Positions 14,647 through 23,310 are shown, numbered from the stretch's first letter. The stretch is DNA of 64,000 nucleotides from Flavobacterium collinsii (GCF_902804485.1 NZ_CADCST010000096.1:1-64000); one strand, 5' to 3'. The notes: generated from the letters alone by a model not told the origin. Translations and numbers: made by a program.

Positions 14647-15153
14647 TTATTTTTGTAGTTCTTCTAAAAGAGAATAATGTGCGGTTTTTAAAGATCTAAT
14701 TAAATTTCTTTTCTCAGATCCACCGGACATATTCTTATAGAGGCCTACCTTTTTATAAATTTTGTCTCCAATTTTATAATTAATTGTAGACACCATTGTT
14801 GCTGATGACAAATTAAAAATCCATGAAATATCGGTTATTTCAGCATCAACATTAATTTCAGAATCATTGATTGTTTGATTTTTAAAATATTTTACTTTTA
14901 AATTGATTTTAGTTTCTTGAGCTAATTGTGCTACTGATTCATTGAATGTTTCATTTATGTTTGGTCGTCTTTCAACACCCATGCTGGGACCAGATTTTTT
15001 AATGCTTTTTACACTATTTTCATTAATTGAGAATACAATTGTTTTGCCTTTGAAATATTCCTGATTAAGATTGTTTTTTGAAAAATTGCTTTTAGTCGCA
15101 CAACTAAATAAACTGAATATTAATAAACAGACTACTATTTTTTGGTATTTCAT
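14647..15153 (-). CDS. Lipoprotein of unknown function
   Basis: A 168-residue protein with a lipoprotein signal (IVVCLLIFSLFSC, lipid-carrying Cys18). It is therefore an anchored envelope protein. The mature part is Ser/Asn/Lys-rich and has no motif I recognise. It ends in a helical segment (RNLIRSLKTAHYSLLEELQK). It starts 13 bp after the coaD stop on the same strand and may be read through from coaD, but the unrelated content gives no functional hint. Confidence 0.65.
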   Translation of the reverse strand: MKYQKIVVCLLIFSLFSCATKSNFSKNNLNQEYFKGKTIVFSINENSVKSIKKSGPSMGVERRPNINETFNESVAQLAQETKINLKVKYFKNQTINDSEINVDAEITDISWIFNLSSATMVSTINYKIGDKIYKKVGLYKNMSGGSEKRNLIRSLKTAHYSLLEELQK

Positions 15154-15166
15154 ATAATATTTGATA

Positions 15167-15625
15167 TTACTTCTTCACTCTAACCGCATCCGGAACCAAC
15201 ATTTCATATTCTCCACCATGACGCAGTACGTCACGAACAATACTTGAAGAAATAAATGAAGTACTTGCAGCTGTTAATAGAAAAACGGTTTCGATTTTAG
15301 ATAATTTTCTGTTGGTGTGGGCAATGGCTTTTTCGAATTCAAAATCTGCGGGATTACGTAAGCCTCTTAGGATGAAATTAGCCTTTTGTTTTTTTGCCAA
15401 ATCGATGGTTAGTCCTTCATAGGTAATAACCGAAACGTTGGGCTCGTCTTTGAAGGTTTCTTCGATGAAACGTTTTCTTTCTTCGAGTGAAAACATATAC
15501 TTTTTTTCGGCATTGACACCAATAGCGATTACAATTTCATCAAATAAAGGAATTCCTCTTTTGATAATGTCTTCATGTCCAAGTGTTATGGGATCAAATG
15601 ATCCGGGGAATATAGCTTTTCGCAT
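15167..15625 (-). CDS. coaD: Phosphopantetheine adenylyltransferase
   Basis: Transfers AMP from ATP to 4'-phosphopantetheine, the next-to-last step of coenzyme A synthesis, in the cytosol. At 152 residues it has the normal length. The nucleotidyltransferase motif TLGHED lies near residues 15-23 after GSFDPI, and the C-terminal ISSSIVRDVLRHGG motif is complete. It lies after ddl on the same strand, separated by about 107 bp of CTAAG-word repeat, so a shared transcript is possible but not certain. Confidence 0.97.
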   Translation of the reverse strand: MRKAIFPGSFDPITLGHEDIIKRGIPLFDEIVIAIGVNAEKKYMFSLEERKRFIEETFKDEPNVSVITYEGLTIDLAKKQKANFILRGLRNPADFEFEKAIAHTNRKLSKIETVFLLTAASTSFISSSIVRDVLRHGGEYEMLVPDAVRVKK

Positions 15626-15631
15626 TTTTTT

Positions 15632-15733
15632 TGAGGTTCTAAGGTTCTGAGTCGCTAAGGTACTAAGTTTTTTTTGAGAAAATTAAGGTGCTAAAATCTT
15701 AGAATCTTAGCACCTCAGTATCTTAGCGTCTTT
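15632..15733. repeat. CTAAG/CTTAG word inverted array
   Basis: The left side repeats TTCTAAG, GCTAAGG and ACTAAG. The right side repeats TCTTAGAATCTTAGCACC and TATCTTAGCG. Together they form an imperfect long stem between ddl and coaD. The related words GAGCCTTAGCCTCTTAGC occur near 34442-34460. Confidence 0.65.
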
Positions 15734-16701
15734 TACAAAGCCAACTCAATTGCATTGGTGAATAAATCTTCAAGAGATATTCCCGCTGCATGTGCTTGCT
15801 GCGGAATCAGACTTTCGGTGGTTAACCCCGGAATGGTGTTCATCTCCAACATATAAGGCTCGTTGTCTACGATAATGAATTCGCTTCTGGAGAAACCTTT
15901 CATTTTTAAGACTTCGTAAGCGCGTTTTGCTGTTTCGCTTACTTTTTGTGTTAATTCGTCAGAAATTCTCGCAGGTGTAATTTCCTGTGATTTTCCTTCG
16001 TATTTGGCTTCGTAATCAAAGAAATCGTTATCAGATACAATTTCGGTGATTGGTAAAACTTTTATTTCTCCTTGGTAATTGATTACTCCAACAGAAACTT
16101 CGGTTCCGTCAAGGAAACTTTCTATGATGATTTCGTTGTCTTCTTTGTAAGCTACTTCAATTGCAATTGGAAGCTCGGCTTCTGTTTTTACTTTTGAGAT
16201 TCCGAAGCTTGAACCGGCTTTGTTTGGTTTTACGAAACAGGGTAAGCCTACTTTTTTAACGATTTCGGACGTATGGATTACATCTCCTTTATTAAGATAG
16301 TATGAAATGGCCGTTTTGATTCCGTATGGTTTTAAAACCGATAATAAATCGCGTTTGTTAAAGGTTAATGCTGCCTGATAATAATCACAAGAAGATTGCG
16401 GAATGCCTAATAACTCGAAATAAGCCTGCATTAAGCCGTCTTCTCCCGGGGTTCCGTGAATGGCATTGAAAACACAGTCAAACGTAATTTTTTGATCGTT
16501 TACGGTTACTGAAAAATCGTTTTTATCAATGGTAAATTCGGCGTTATTTTCATCTACATAAACCCATTTTTCTTTGAAAATATGGATACGGAATCCGTTG
16601 TATTTTGTTTTGTCAAGATATTGATGTACAACGTTTCCGCTAATTAGAGAAATCTTGTATTCGCTTGAATATCCGCCCATGATAATGGCTATGTTTTTCA
16701 T
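15733..16701 (-). CDS. ddl: D-alanine--D-alanine ligase
   Basis: Makes the D-Ala-D-Ala dipeptide for peptidoglycan, using ATP, in the cytosol. The protein has 322 residues, a normal length. ATP-grasp features are visible: GEDGLMQAYFELLGIP in the first third, KPNKAGSSFGISKV in the middle, IESFLDGTEVSVGV, and the metal-binding MLEMNTIPGLTTESLIPQ near the end. It is divergent from the PASTA-protein gene, and coaD follows it. The 438-bp upstream gap holds several non-coding elements. Confidence 0.95.
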   Translation of the reverse strand: MKNIAIIMGGYSSEYKISLISGNVVHQYLDKTKYNGFRIHIFKEKWVYVDENNAEFTIDKNDFSVTVNDQKITFDCVFNAIHGTPGEDGLMQAYFELLGIPQSSCDYYQAALTFNKRDLLSVLKPYGIKTAISYYLNKGDVIHTSEIVKKVGLPCFVKPNKAGSSFGISKVKTEAELPIAIEVAYKEDNEIIIESFLDGTEVSVGVINYQGEIKVLPITEIVSDNDFFDYEAKYEGKSQEITPARISDELTQKVSETAKRAYEVLKMKGFSRSEFIIVDNEPYMLEMNTIPGLTTESLIPQQAHAAGISLEDLFTNAIELAL

Positions 16702-16749
16702 TTTTTATATGTTTAACTGTTTATTTGTTTAATCGTTTAATCGTTTTTT

Positions 16750-16781
16750 TGCCACGAATTGCACTAATTTTCACGAATTAC
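16750..16781. repeat. CACGAATT-family repeat, copy 1
   Basis: GCCACGAATTGCACTAAT followed by TTTCACGAATTA. A matching segment in reverse orientation (ACGAATTAGTG, CAATTAGTGTAATTCGTGTTA) is at 48775-48809. Confidence 0.6.
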
Positions 16782-16801
16782 TTTGCTCGTTTGTTTGTTA
16801 G

Positions 16802-16849
16802 ACTGAGCGAAGTCGAAGCCCTTTTTACTGAACTTCGACTTCGCTCAGT
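16802..16849. repeat. Perfect 17-bp inverted repeat (ACTGAGCGAAGTCGAAG)
   Basis: ACTGAGCGAAGTCGAAG (16802-16818) and its exact complement (16833-16849) enclose a 14-nt loop. It lies in the divergent ddl/PASTA gap and so is unlikely to be a simple terminator. This word is frequent between genes in flavobacterial genomes, from general knowledge. Confidence 0.85.
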
Positions 16850-16910
16850 TTGAAAAGCAAGTAGCAAATGCCCTTCATTTTTTGAGATGATAAGTAACAT
16901 CGGAAAGGTT

Positions 16911-17010
16911 TTTATGAAACCTAAATCCCTAGCCCTGATGGGAGCGGCATCCTTTTGTGTTCGCGAGAGCGGGCGCAAAAGATACAGCGGACAGCAGGAA
17001 TTGGCTACTG
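16911..17010 (+). ncRNA. Candidate structured RNA, copy 1
   Basis: Homologous to the segment at 28669-28770. Shared words in order: TTTATGAAA, CTAGCCCTGAT, ATCCTTTTGTG, AAAAGAT, GGA-AGCAGGA, GCT. CCTG and CAGG close an outer helix. CTTTTGTG pairs with CGCAAAAG in the inner helix, and the apical part differs from copy 2 while staying paired. It lies upstream of the PASTA gene on the same strand, but that gene's -7 box is downstream, so it is more likely an independent RNA or repeat. It could belong to a known flavobacterial RNA family such as Flavo-1; I could not check. Confidence 0.6.
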
Positions 17011-17093
17011 AAAATTAAAATTCCAAGGAGCTTTGTTTTTAATACGAATAGCAATCGCATGACTTTCTTGTCTAAAACAAAATTATCATTTTT

Positions 17094-17119
17094 TTTGAAA
17101 CGAAATAGCTTTATCTTTG
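17094..17119 (+). promoter_or_regulatory. Promoter of the PASTA-rluD operon
   Basis: TATCTTTG (17112-17119) is a perfect -7 box 20 nt before the ATG at 17140. TTTG at 17094-17097 gives a short 14-nt spacer, so the -33 is uncertain. Confidence 0.55.
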
Positions 17120-17139
17120 CGACTAATAAAAATAAATTT

Positions 17140-17763
17140 ATGAGTTTACGTAAGTATTTAACGAGCCGGGTATTTTTTGTGCAAGTATTAATTGCGGCTG
17201 CTATAATTGCCGTTTTAGGCTATTTGTTTATGCATTGGTTGACTTTTACAACTGATCATGGTAATGAGGTTACTGTTCCGAATTTAGCTAAACTGACTGA
17301 GGAGCAAGTAGAGTCAAAACTGGACGAACTGGACCTGGATTATGTGCTTTTGGATAGCGTTGATTACCGAAGTGAGTTCCCAAAATACAGTGTTGTTGAG
17401 CAGGATCCACTGCCGGGAACGAAAGTAAAAGTGGGAAGAAAAATATATATTAAAATTAATTCATCTGGATTTTCGTCAGTTAGAATTCCTGATTTAATTG
17501 AAAAAACATATCGTGAAGCAGTTCCTACCCTAAAAGCTCTAGGACTTGAAGCAGGTACGATTACTTATATTCCAAACCTTGGAAAAGACATGGTTTTGGA
17601 GATGCGTTACAAAGGAAGAAACTTAAAAGTAGGAGATCGTGTGTTGAAAGCTTCCAGAATTGACTTGGTTCTAGGAGACGGAAAAGCAACTTATGAAGAT
17701 GAAGGGCAAGCTGTAGACAGTGTAGCTGCGCCAACTACTGAAACCCCAAAAGATGAACAATAA
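17140..17763 (+). CDS. Membrane-anchored PASTA-domain protein
   Basis: A 207-residue protein with a short cytosolic N-terminus, one membrane helix (about residues 12-33, FVQVLIAAAIIAVLGYLFMH) and two PASTA repeats outside (VPNLAKLTEEQVESKLDEL; then IPDLIEKTYREAVPTLKALG). PASTA domains bind peptidoglycan or muropeptides in Ser/Thr kinases and penicillin-binding proteins. Here no kinase or transpeptidase is attached. The start at 17140 was chosen because the longer frame to 16957 crosses the promoter and the RNA-like element. Its stop overlaps the rluD start by 11 bp, so the two are translationally coupled. Confidence 0.88.
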   Translation: MSLRKYLTSRVFFVQVLIAAAIIAVLGYLFMHWLTFTTDHGNEVTVPNLAKLTEEQVESKLDELDLDYVLLDSVDYRSEFPKYSVVEQDPLPGTKVKVGRKIYIKINSSGFSSVRIPDLIEKTYREAVPTLKALGLEAGTITYIPNLGKDMVLEMRYKGRNLKVGDRVLKASRIDLVLGDGKATYEDEGQAVDSVAAPTTETPKDEQ

Positions 17764-18796
17764 TATTGAAAATTTAGATCTGGAAGACGAATTATTCGAG
17801 CATTTTAGATTTGATGTGCCTAAAGGTCAGGCGCTTTTGCGTATTGATAAATATTTAATGAATTTGATTCAGAATGCGACCCGAAATAAAATTCAGAACG
17901 CCGCTACTGAAGGAAACATTTTTGTAAATGATATTCCGGTAAAGTCAAATTATAAAGTCAAACCGTTTGATGTTGTGACGGTGATGTTATCGCATCCTCC
18001 ATTTGAAAACCATATTCTTCCGGAAGACATTCCGTTGAATATCGTGTATGAAGATGATGCTTTGTTGTTAATTAACAAAGAGCCGGGAATGGTAGTGCAT
18101 CCGGGTCATGGAAATTATACAGGAACTCTTGTAAATGCACTGGCACATCATTTTGATAATTTGCCAATGAACAGCAGTGAACGACCAGGTTTGGTACACC
18201 GAATTGATAAGGATACGTCCGGACTTTTAGTGGTGGCAAAAACGGAAGCGGCAATGACGCATTTGGCGAAACAATTTGAAGCTAAAACATCAGAACGTGA
18301 GTACATAGCTCTTGTCTGGGGAAATGTTGCCGAAGAAGCGGGAACGATTGAAGGAAACCTTGCCAGACATCTGAAAGACCGTATGCAGATGGCTGTCTTT
18401 GCAGATCCTGAAATTGGTAAACCGGCCATTACACATTATAAAGTATTGGAACGTTTTGGTTATGTGACTTTAATTTCCTGTAAACTGGAAACCGGAAGAA
18501 CGCACCAAATTCGTGCTCATATGAAACACATCGGACATCCGTTGTTTAATGACGAACGTTACGGAGGTCATTTGATTCTAAAAGGAACCACGTTTACGAA
18601 ATACAAACAGTTTATCGAAAATTGTTTCAAAGCATTACCACGTCAGGCGCTGCATGCAAAAACACTTGGTTTTGTACATCCTGTAACTGGTGAAATGATG
18701 CGTTTTGATACAGAACTGCCTCAGGATTTTCAGGATTGTATCGAGAAATGGCGCAATTATGTGAAGTCGCATAATGTAGAGGAAGAAGAAAATTAA
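17753..18796 (+). CDS. RluA/RluD-family 23S rRNA pseudouridine synthase
   Basis: Converts uridine to pseudouridine in RNA. Residues about 26-75 are an S4 RNA-binding domain (LLRIDKYLMNLIQNATRNKI). The catalytic motif HRIDKDTSGLLVVAK with the active Asp lies near residue 145, and the ETGRTHQIRAHM segment follows. The 347-residue length fits RluD, which modifies helix 69 of 23S rRNA, but RluA-family members are hard to tell apart. The start overlaps the end of the PASTA gene, and a terminator shared with the convergent lipoprotein gene follows. Confidence 0.9.
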   Translation: MNNNIENLDLEDELFEHFRFDVPKGQALLRIDKYLMNLIQNATRNKIQNAATEGNIFVNDIPVKSNYKVKPFDVVTVMLSHPPFENHILPEDIPLNIVYEDDALLLINKEPGMVVHPGHGNYTGTLVNALAHHFDNLPMNSSERPGLVHRIDKDTSGLLVVAKTEAAMTHLAKQFEAKTSEREYIALVWGNVAEEAGTIEGNLARHLKDRMQMAVFADPEIGKPAITHYKVLERFGYVTLISCKLETGRTHQIRAHMKHIGHPLFNDERYGGHLILKGTTFTKYKQFIENCFKALPRQALHAKTLGFVHPVTGEMMRFDTELPQDFQDCIEKWRNYVKSHNVEEEEN

Positions 18797-18840
18797 TTGG
18801 ATAATGTGTCAATTTGAAAATTAGATAATTGTTATATAAA

Positions 18841-18867
18841 AAAAAGCTCCATCAGGAGCTTTTTTTA
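18841..18867. terminator. Bidirectional terminator after rluD
   Basis: AAAAGCTCC and GGAGCTTTT form a perfect stem around ATCA, with A and T runs on both sides. It lies between convergent genes and can serve both. Confidence 0.88.
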
Positions 18868-19479
18868 TGGAATTGTTTTAATCGTTAAATCGGTTATTTT
18901 GGCTCCTCCGTTGGTTAGGAAGCCGAGTTGGCCTTCTTGACTTAGGTTGCTTTTTTCAATGGAACATTCTAAGAAAGTTTGATTGTTGACGGCAAAGTAT
19001 AATTGATTGTTTGAAACTCTGATTTTTACTGCGTACCATTTGTTGTTTTCCAATTGCATTGGTTTTTTAAATAGGGTTGGTCCGCCACGTTTAGAATATT
19101 CATCACTGTTTTTACTGTAAGCGCCTCTTCCAATCACGATATTCTGATCTATCGTATACAAGTAGGTTCGAATGTAATTTTCCTGATCAATATGAAGCAT
19201 TATTTCAAATAAAGATTCTTTGACGATATTTACTTTAAAGTTGATTTCGTAATTTTTCGGAAGCTTCTTTTTTGACTCGATTACTCCCCAATGCATTGGC
19301 CCTCCGCTTCCGGTTAAGGTGTCGTTTTGGAGTCTCCATTCGTTGGGATTAAAATTCCATTCGGATTTAAGGGTGACTGTTTTTGCTATTTGGTATTCCC
19401 TCTTTACAGTTGAAAGCGTACCCGAGCAGGAAACTAATAAGAATAAGAATGCCAGAAATGCGATATATTTAATTTTCAT
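18865..19479 (-). CDS. Lipoprotein with jelly-roll (DUF1080-like) domain
   Basis: A 204-residue envelope lipoprotein (signal ending FLFLLVSC). The mature part is strand-rich with the pattern WRLQNDTLTGSGGPMHWGV, NKWYAVKIRVSNNQLYFAVN and GQLGFLTNGGAKITDLTIK, typical of concanavalin-like jelly-roll domains such as DUF1080, which includes carbohydrate-binding or hydrolytic members. No catalytic residues can be assigned. It starts 8 bp after the ModF-like ABC gene stop on the same strand, so the two may be co-transcribed. Confidence 0.65.
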   Translation of the reverse strand: MKIKYIAFLAFLFLLVSCSGTLSTVKREYQIAKTVTLKSEWNFNPNEWRLQNDTLTGSGGPMHWGVIESKKKLPKNYEINFKVNIVKESLFEIMLHIDQENYIRTYLYTIDQNIVIGRGAYSKNSDEYSKRGGPTLFKKPMQLENNKWYAVKIRVSNNQLYFAVNNQTFLECSIEKSNLSQEGQLGFLTNGGAKITDLTIKTIP

Positions 19480-19487
19480 TTTATTTT

Positions 19488-20729
19488 TTAGTTTAACTGT
19501 GAGTGGTATTTGATTTTACCAATAGATCCTGTTGGAGTTGGTAAAAGTTCAAATACGGAGGTAGGAGCGAGGCCATTTTCTATACGATGTGATACGTACA
19601 GAATACTAACATTTGTGTCTTGTTTGATGGTGTTGATTAATTGAATGACCAGATCGACATTTTCATCGTCAAGGCCTTCTACAGGTTCGTCCAGAATCAA
19701 TATTGGCGGATGTTTTAAAACGGCACGAACAATTAACGCAACTCTTTGCTGACCAATGGAAAGGTCTATAAAACGTTTTTTTCGTAAATGAGTCATTTCA
19801 ATTACTTCAAGCCATTGCGTTACGGTTTGTTTTTGTAAAGTCGTAGGTTCAATATAGAGTCCTATAGAATCAAAAAAGCCGGAAAGAATCATTTCTTCTA
19901 AAGTATGTCCTTTTTGAAACAGGTCGGTCATAGAGGTGGTGAAAATTCCGATTTGTTTTTTGATATCCCAGACACTTTCTCCGCTTCCTTTTTTCCTTCC
20001 AAACAAATACAAATCCTGACCAAAGCCTTTTGGATTATCACCGGTGATTAAAGATAGGAGGGTACTTTTTCCTGAACCATTTGGACCAACCAGCTGCCAG
20101 AATTCACCTTGTTTGATGGTCCATGAGATGTTGTCAACAATTTTACGTTCCTCATAACTTACCGAGACCTTATCCATTTTGATTAATACACTTTCGTGAA
20201 AGGAATGGGGCTCAATCGCTTTAGGAATTGCTGCGGTATTTAAAGTTTTAAAATGGTTTTCATTCTTTGAAATCGGGTGTAATTCAAACGAGTTGTCTTT
20301 AATTAGTGCTTTATTCGGAACAAAATCAAGAACATCAACGACACGATTGACCAATTGAATTATAGCAATAGTATCGGTTAATTTTTCCAGAGATTTTGCC
20401 AAAGCAGCTCGTGAAGCGTGATCTAAATGATCGAAAGGATTATCGAAAATAATAAAATCAGGATTTTGATTGATGCAGTATTTCAGAAATTCTTTTTTGC
20501 GCTCGCCGGATGAAAATGTTCGTAGTTGCCTGTGTGATTCGGGAGCAGCCTCCACTGTATCATACTGGTATTCTTTTTCGATGAATTTTTCAATGGCAAT
20601 GTCTGAGAATAAAATGCCTTTTTGATTGTTAAAAATGTCTAATTCTCCTTTAGCTTCACCTAAAAGCAAAGTATCTATAAACGCTTTTTTATTGACCTGA
20701 TTTGATAAAAGGATGTCCCAATGCTGCAT
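19488..20729 (-). CDS. ModF-like duplicated ABC ATPase with a degenerate first half
   Basis: A 413-residue protein of two ABC nucleotide-binding domains and no membrane part. The second half is complete: Walker A GPNGSGKS (215-222), signature LSIGQQRVAL and Walker B LILDEPVEGLD. The first half keeps a signature (SSGERKKE, 73-80) and a Walker B-like FIIFDNPFDHLD in which the catalytic Glu is Asn97, but no Walker A can be found, so it probably cannot hydrolyse ATP. The closest known layout is ModF, once linked to molybdate uptake. No transport genes are nearby, so the role is open. Confidence 0.82.
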   Translation of the reverse strand: MQHWDILLSNQVNKKAFIDTLLLGEAKGELDIFNNQKGILFSDIAIEKFIEKEYQYDTVEAAPESHRQLRTFSSGERKKEFLKYCINQNPDFIIFDNPFDHLDHASRAALAKSLEKLTDTIAIIQLVNRVVDVLDFVPNKALIKDNSFELHPISKNENHFKTLNTAAIPKAIEPHSFHESVLIKMDKVSVSYEERKIVDNISWTIKQGEFWQLVGPNGSGKSTLLSLITGDNPKGFGQDLYLFGRKKGSGESVWDIKKQIGIFTTSMTDLFQKGHTLEEMILSGFFDSIGLYIEPTTLQKQTVTQWLEVIEMTHLRKKRFIDLSIGQQRVALIVRAVLKHPPILILDEPVEGLDDENVDLVIQLINTIKQDTNVSILYVSHRIENGLAPTSVFELLPTPTGSIGKIKYHSQLN

Positions 20730-20805
20730 TTTAAATATATTTAGTGATGATTTTTTCTACTGCTGATTCAAAGGATTAATCATTCTAATTCTGTGGTAGA
20801 AAAGC

Positions 20806-21663
20806 TTATTCTGTTTTTTTAGTAGCCATTTCACGATCGTTACGCGACCATTCGCTCCAAGAACCGACATATAGTTTAGGAATGGCTATTCCGGCATAAT
20901 CCATAGCTAATAAAGTGTGACAGGCGGTGACTCCTGAGCCACAATGTACAATTATATTCTCAGGCTTTTTGTCTCCAATGATTAGGGAATATTTCTCCTG
21001 CAAAAATTGAGGAGATTGAAAAAAACCGTCAGTGTCTAAGTTTTCGCTAAACGGAACATTAATGGCGCCCGGAATATGTCCTGCAATCAAATCCAGCGGT
21101 TCTGTTAAGCCGTCAAACCGATTTTTATCTCTTACGTCGATTACCGTATTTTTATCGTTATTTCGAGCCTTTTCGACTTCTTCGATATCAGCAGTAGGGA
21201 GTTTCCACTTAGAAACAGGATATTTAGCAGTGGCTTCAAAGGTTTCCGTTGCAGAGTTTATTGGGTAGCCGCTTTCTATAGCTGCGGGCAAACCTCCGTT
21301 TAAAACCTGAACTTTTTCGTGACCGATTGCACGTAGCATCCACCAAAAACGGGCGGCGGCATTTGATCCGTTTTTATCATCGTAAATTATGATATGGCTT
21401 TGAGGAGAAATTCCGGTTTTAGAAAGTACTGTTGAGAATTTTTCTAAGGATGATAAAGGATGTCTTCCGCCATTGGCCGGATCAGTTTCGACTGTTGCTA
21501 GATCTTTATTCAAATCAATATACCGTGCTCCTTTCAGATGTTCGTTGCGGTAGTTTTCTGCTGCATTTATTCCTGCTCTGGCATCAATAAGAATGATCTC
21601 AGGCGAATTAGAGAGCTGTAATAGCTCTTCAGGGTTTATTATCGGGGAAAATTTAGCTGTCAT
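20806..21663 (-). CDS. Sulfurtransferase (3-mercaptopyruvate or thiosulfate type)
   Basis: A 285-residue cytosolic protein of two rhodanese domains. The active Cys241 lies in the loop HCGSGVTACH, the CGSGVTA form typical of 3-mercaptopyruvate sulfurtransferases (SseA-like) rather than the CRKGVTA loop of thiosulfate enzymes. The N-terminal domain is catalytically silent (YDDKNGSNAARFWW region). It would move sulfur to thiols or cyanide. Neighbours do not point to a pathway. It stands alone, with 76 bp to the ABC gene and 48 bp from the next upstream gene. Confidence 0.9.
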   Translation of the reverse strand: MTAKFSPIINPEELLQLSNSPEIILIDARAGINAAENYRNEHLKGARYIDLNKDLATVETDPANGGRHPLSSLEKFSTVLSKTGISPQSHIIIYDDKNGSNAAARFWWMLRAIGHEKVQVLNGGLPAAIESGYPINSATETFEATAKYPVSKWKLPTADIEEVEKARNNDKNTVIDVRDKNRFDGLTEPLDLIAGHIPGAINVPFSENLDTDGFFQSPQFLQEKYSLIIGDKKPENIIVHCGSGVTACHTLLAMDYAGIAIPKLYVGSWSEWSRNDREMATKKTE

Positions 21664-21711
21664 CTTAAAAAAAGTTTGTTTTTTAGAATTCTCATTACAA
21701 AAGCAGGATAT

Positions 21712-22515
21712 TTAGTCAGCAAAGGCCTGCGTATAAAAAATTAAAAAAGTATTGTTTGTTTTATCATATCGTAAGCAATCCCAATTGCTATAAACAGAAC
21801 TTGTCGCAATGCAAAGCGTATGGGCTAAATTTGTTTTTAAAACTTTTTTTGAAAAACATCCCTTATTTAATACAAAATCTTTGTCTTTTGATATATCAGT
21901 AATTTTAAGATTTGGGTATTCTAAATAAGACGCAGTACTTTTTTCAAGATAGTCTTGATTGTAAATAAAAAAATCAAGGGCAAACTGATAATCAAAAGTT
22001 CCAAAAGATGAGCTATTGCAATCTCCGTCTTTTATTCCATTTACAACTTTTATATCTTGAAATATCAGAGCGTATTTAGAAGTAGTTGCGTTATAGACTA
22101 CAATCGATATTTTGACTTTTTTTTTGTCATAAACGATAAAAGCAAAGTCATTGCTTTTTTCCTCAAACAGACTTCCTTCTGCCAGTGAAAGTAATTCGTA
22201 ATCTGGATTTTTCTGAAAAAAAGACTGTTGTTCTTCGGGTAGTTTTTGAAGCAGTTTCGTATGAATGTCTAAAAAAATGTTTTTTTCTGAAAGTTGTTTT
22301 AAACTTTCTTTATGATTCATTATCTGATCTACAGCTTTAGGATTATCATAGATAGAAATTTGATAATTAACAGCATTTGGCTTACTGTTTTTAGCTATAA
22401 TTTTTTCGGTTGGTATTTCTTCTTTTGTTTTGGTTATCGTACTATCCTGTTGTTTCTGTTTTGAGTTACAGGCAAATAAAAGGATAAAAATGAATGAAGT
22501 GAATATTTTTTTCAC
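21712..22515 (-). CDS. Lipoprotein of unknown function
   Basis: A 267-residue lipoprotein (signal FTSFIFILLFAC, Cys16) with a low-complexity Lys/Thr linker (about 18-45). The mature part contains no motif I recognise. The segments SNDFAFIVYDKKKVKISIVVYN and NTFLIFYTQAF are strand-like, and three cysteines fall between about residues 165 and 250. It is probably an envelope protein specific to flavobacteria. It is on the same strand as its neighbours, with gaps of about 50-70 bp. Confidence 0.6.
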   Translation of the reverse strand: MKKIFTSFIFILLFACNSKQKQQDSTITKTKEEIPTEKIIAKNSKPNAVNYQISIYDNPKAVDQIMNHKESLKQLSEKNIFLDIHTKLLQKLPEEQQSFFQKNPDYELLSLAEGSLFEEKSNDFAFIVYDKKKVKISIVVYNATTSKYALIFQDIKVVNGIKDGDCNSSSFGTFDYQFALDFFIYNQDYLEKSTASYLEYPNLKITDISKDKDFVLNKGCFSKKVLKTNLAHTLCIATSSVYSNWDCLRYDKTNNTFLIFYTQAFAD

Positions 22516-22584
22516 AGTTAAATAGGTTAGAATTGGGTAAATAAACGGTTGTTATTTACCCTTATGAATTGGTTTGATTAAAAA

Positions 22585-22974
22585 TTAGCCTGGGATTTTT
22601 TCGATCAGAATCTCGTTATCATCTTTATCAAAATAAGTACAGGTCATTTCTATAATATCAACTCTCCATTTTGCTATCCCACATTGGGCAGCGTGATTGC
22701 AAAAAGTAAGATAATCGGTTTGACCGTCCTGATGCATTACTAAAAACTCAATAAAACGTTCTTTGTTAGGAAAGGATTCTACTTTTATTTCGTCATATTT
22801 TTCATCAGACGTTACATTGTAATTGTTTACACCAAAGTATTCAACGTGTCCGTCATGTACAAAAGTGTCGTAACCTTTTACCCCCAGAATGATTAGATCC
22901 TGAATGTAATTTGGAAAGTCCGCACCGCTCTGTACTTTGGCGTGTGCTTCTTTGATTTGTTCTATTGTAAACAT
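22585..22974 (-). CDS. DUF1398 family protein
   Basis: A 129-residue cytosolic protein. The sequence MFTIEQIKEAHAKVQSGADF, followed by PNYIQDLIILGVKGYDTFVHDG and QTDYLTFCNHAAQCGIAKW, matches the DUF1398 family (E. coli YbcV-like), of unknown function and about this length. Acidic residues and one conserved-looking Cys-x5-Cys stretch are visible. It is a single-domain full-length member with its own 349-bp upstream gap. Confidence 0.78.
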   Translation of the reverse strand: MFTIEQIKEAHAKVQSGADFPNYIQDLIILGVKGYDTFVHDGHVEYFGVNNYNVTSDEKYDEIKVESFPNKERFIEFLVMHQDGQTDYLTFCNHAAQCGIAKWRVDIIEMTCTYFDKDDNEILIEKIPG

Positions 22975-23310
22975 ATATTTTAGTTTTAAATGATGTTAAA
23001 TTAAAAAGAATAATTATAATAAATTTTCAGGTATTTCCCGAGTTGTGTACTAAATGATCTTTGTTTTCTTTTTTGAAGACTTATAAAAAAAAGTGGTTAA
23101 CAACTGGTTTGGTTATTTTGGGTTATTGATTCAAAAATACAATTTAAGAATTTAAAATTGAATTGAAAATGTAATAAATAATAGAAGAACAGGAGACAGA
23201 ATTTTCATATGTTTTTGAAATATTGTATTTTAACGAGTATTTTATCACTTTAAAGGATTTCTTTTTTAGTGTATCATTTTGTCAGTAATTTAGTAAAAGA
23301 ATGTTGCTCC
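22975..23310. other. Divergent intergenic region without a recognised element
   Basis: About 340 bp of AT-rich sequence between divergent genes. No long inverted repeat, RNA gene or ORF is supported. Only the -7 box at its right end (23311-23318) is recognisable. Confidence 0.45.

Noticed and set aside
16778..16978. 66-codon minus-strand ORF
   Set aside because: It is the reverse of the 16802-16849 inverted repeat and the RNA-like element, which explain its sequence.
18148..18429. 93-codon ORF antisense to rluD
   Set aside because: Shadow frame of a well-supported gene; no initiation signal or family match.
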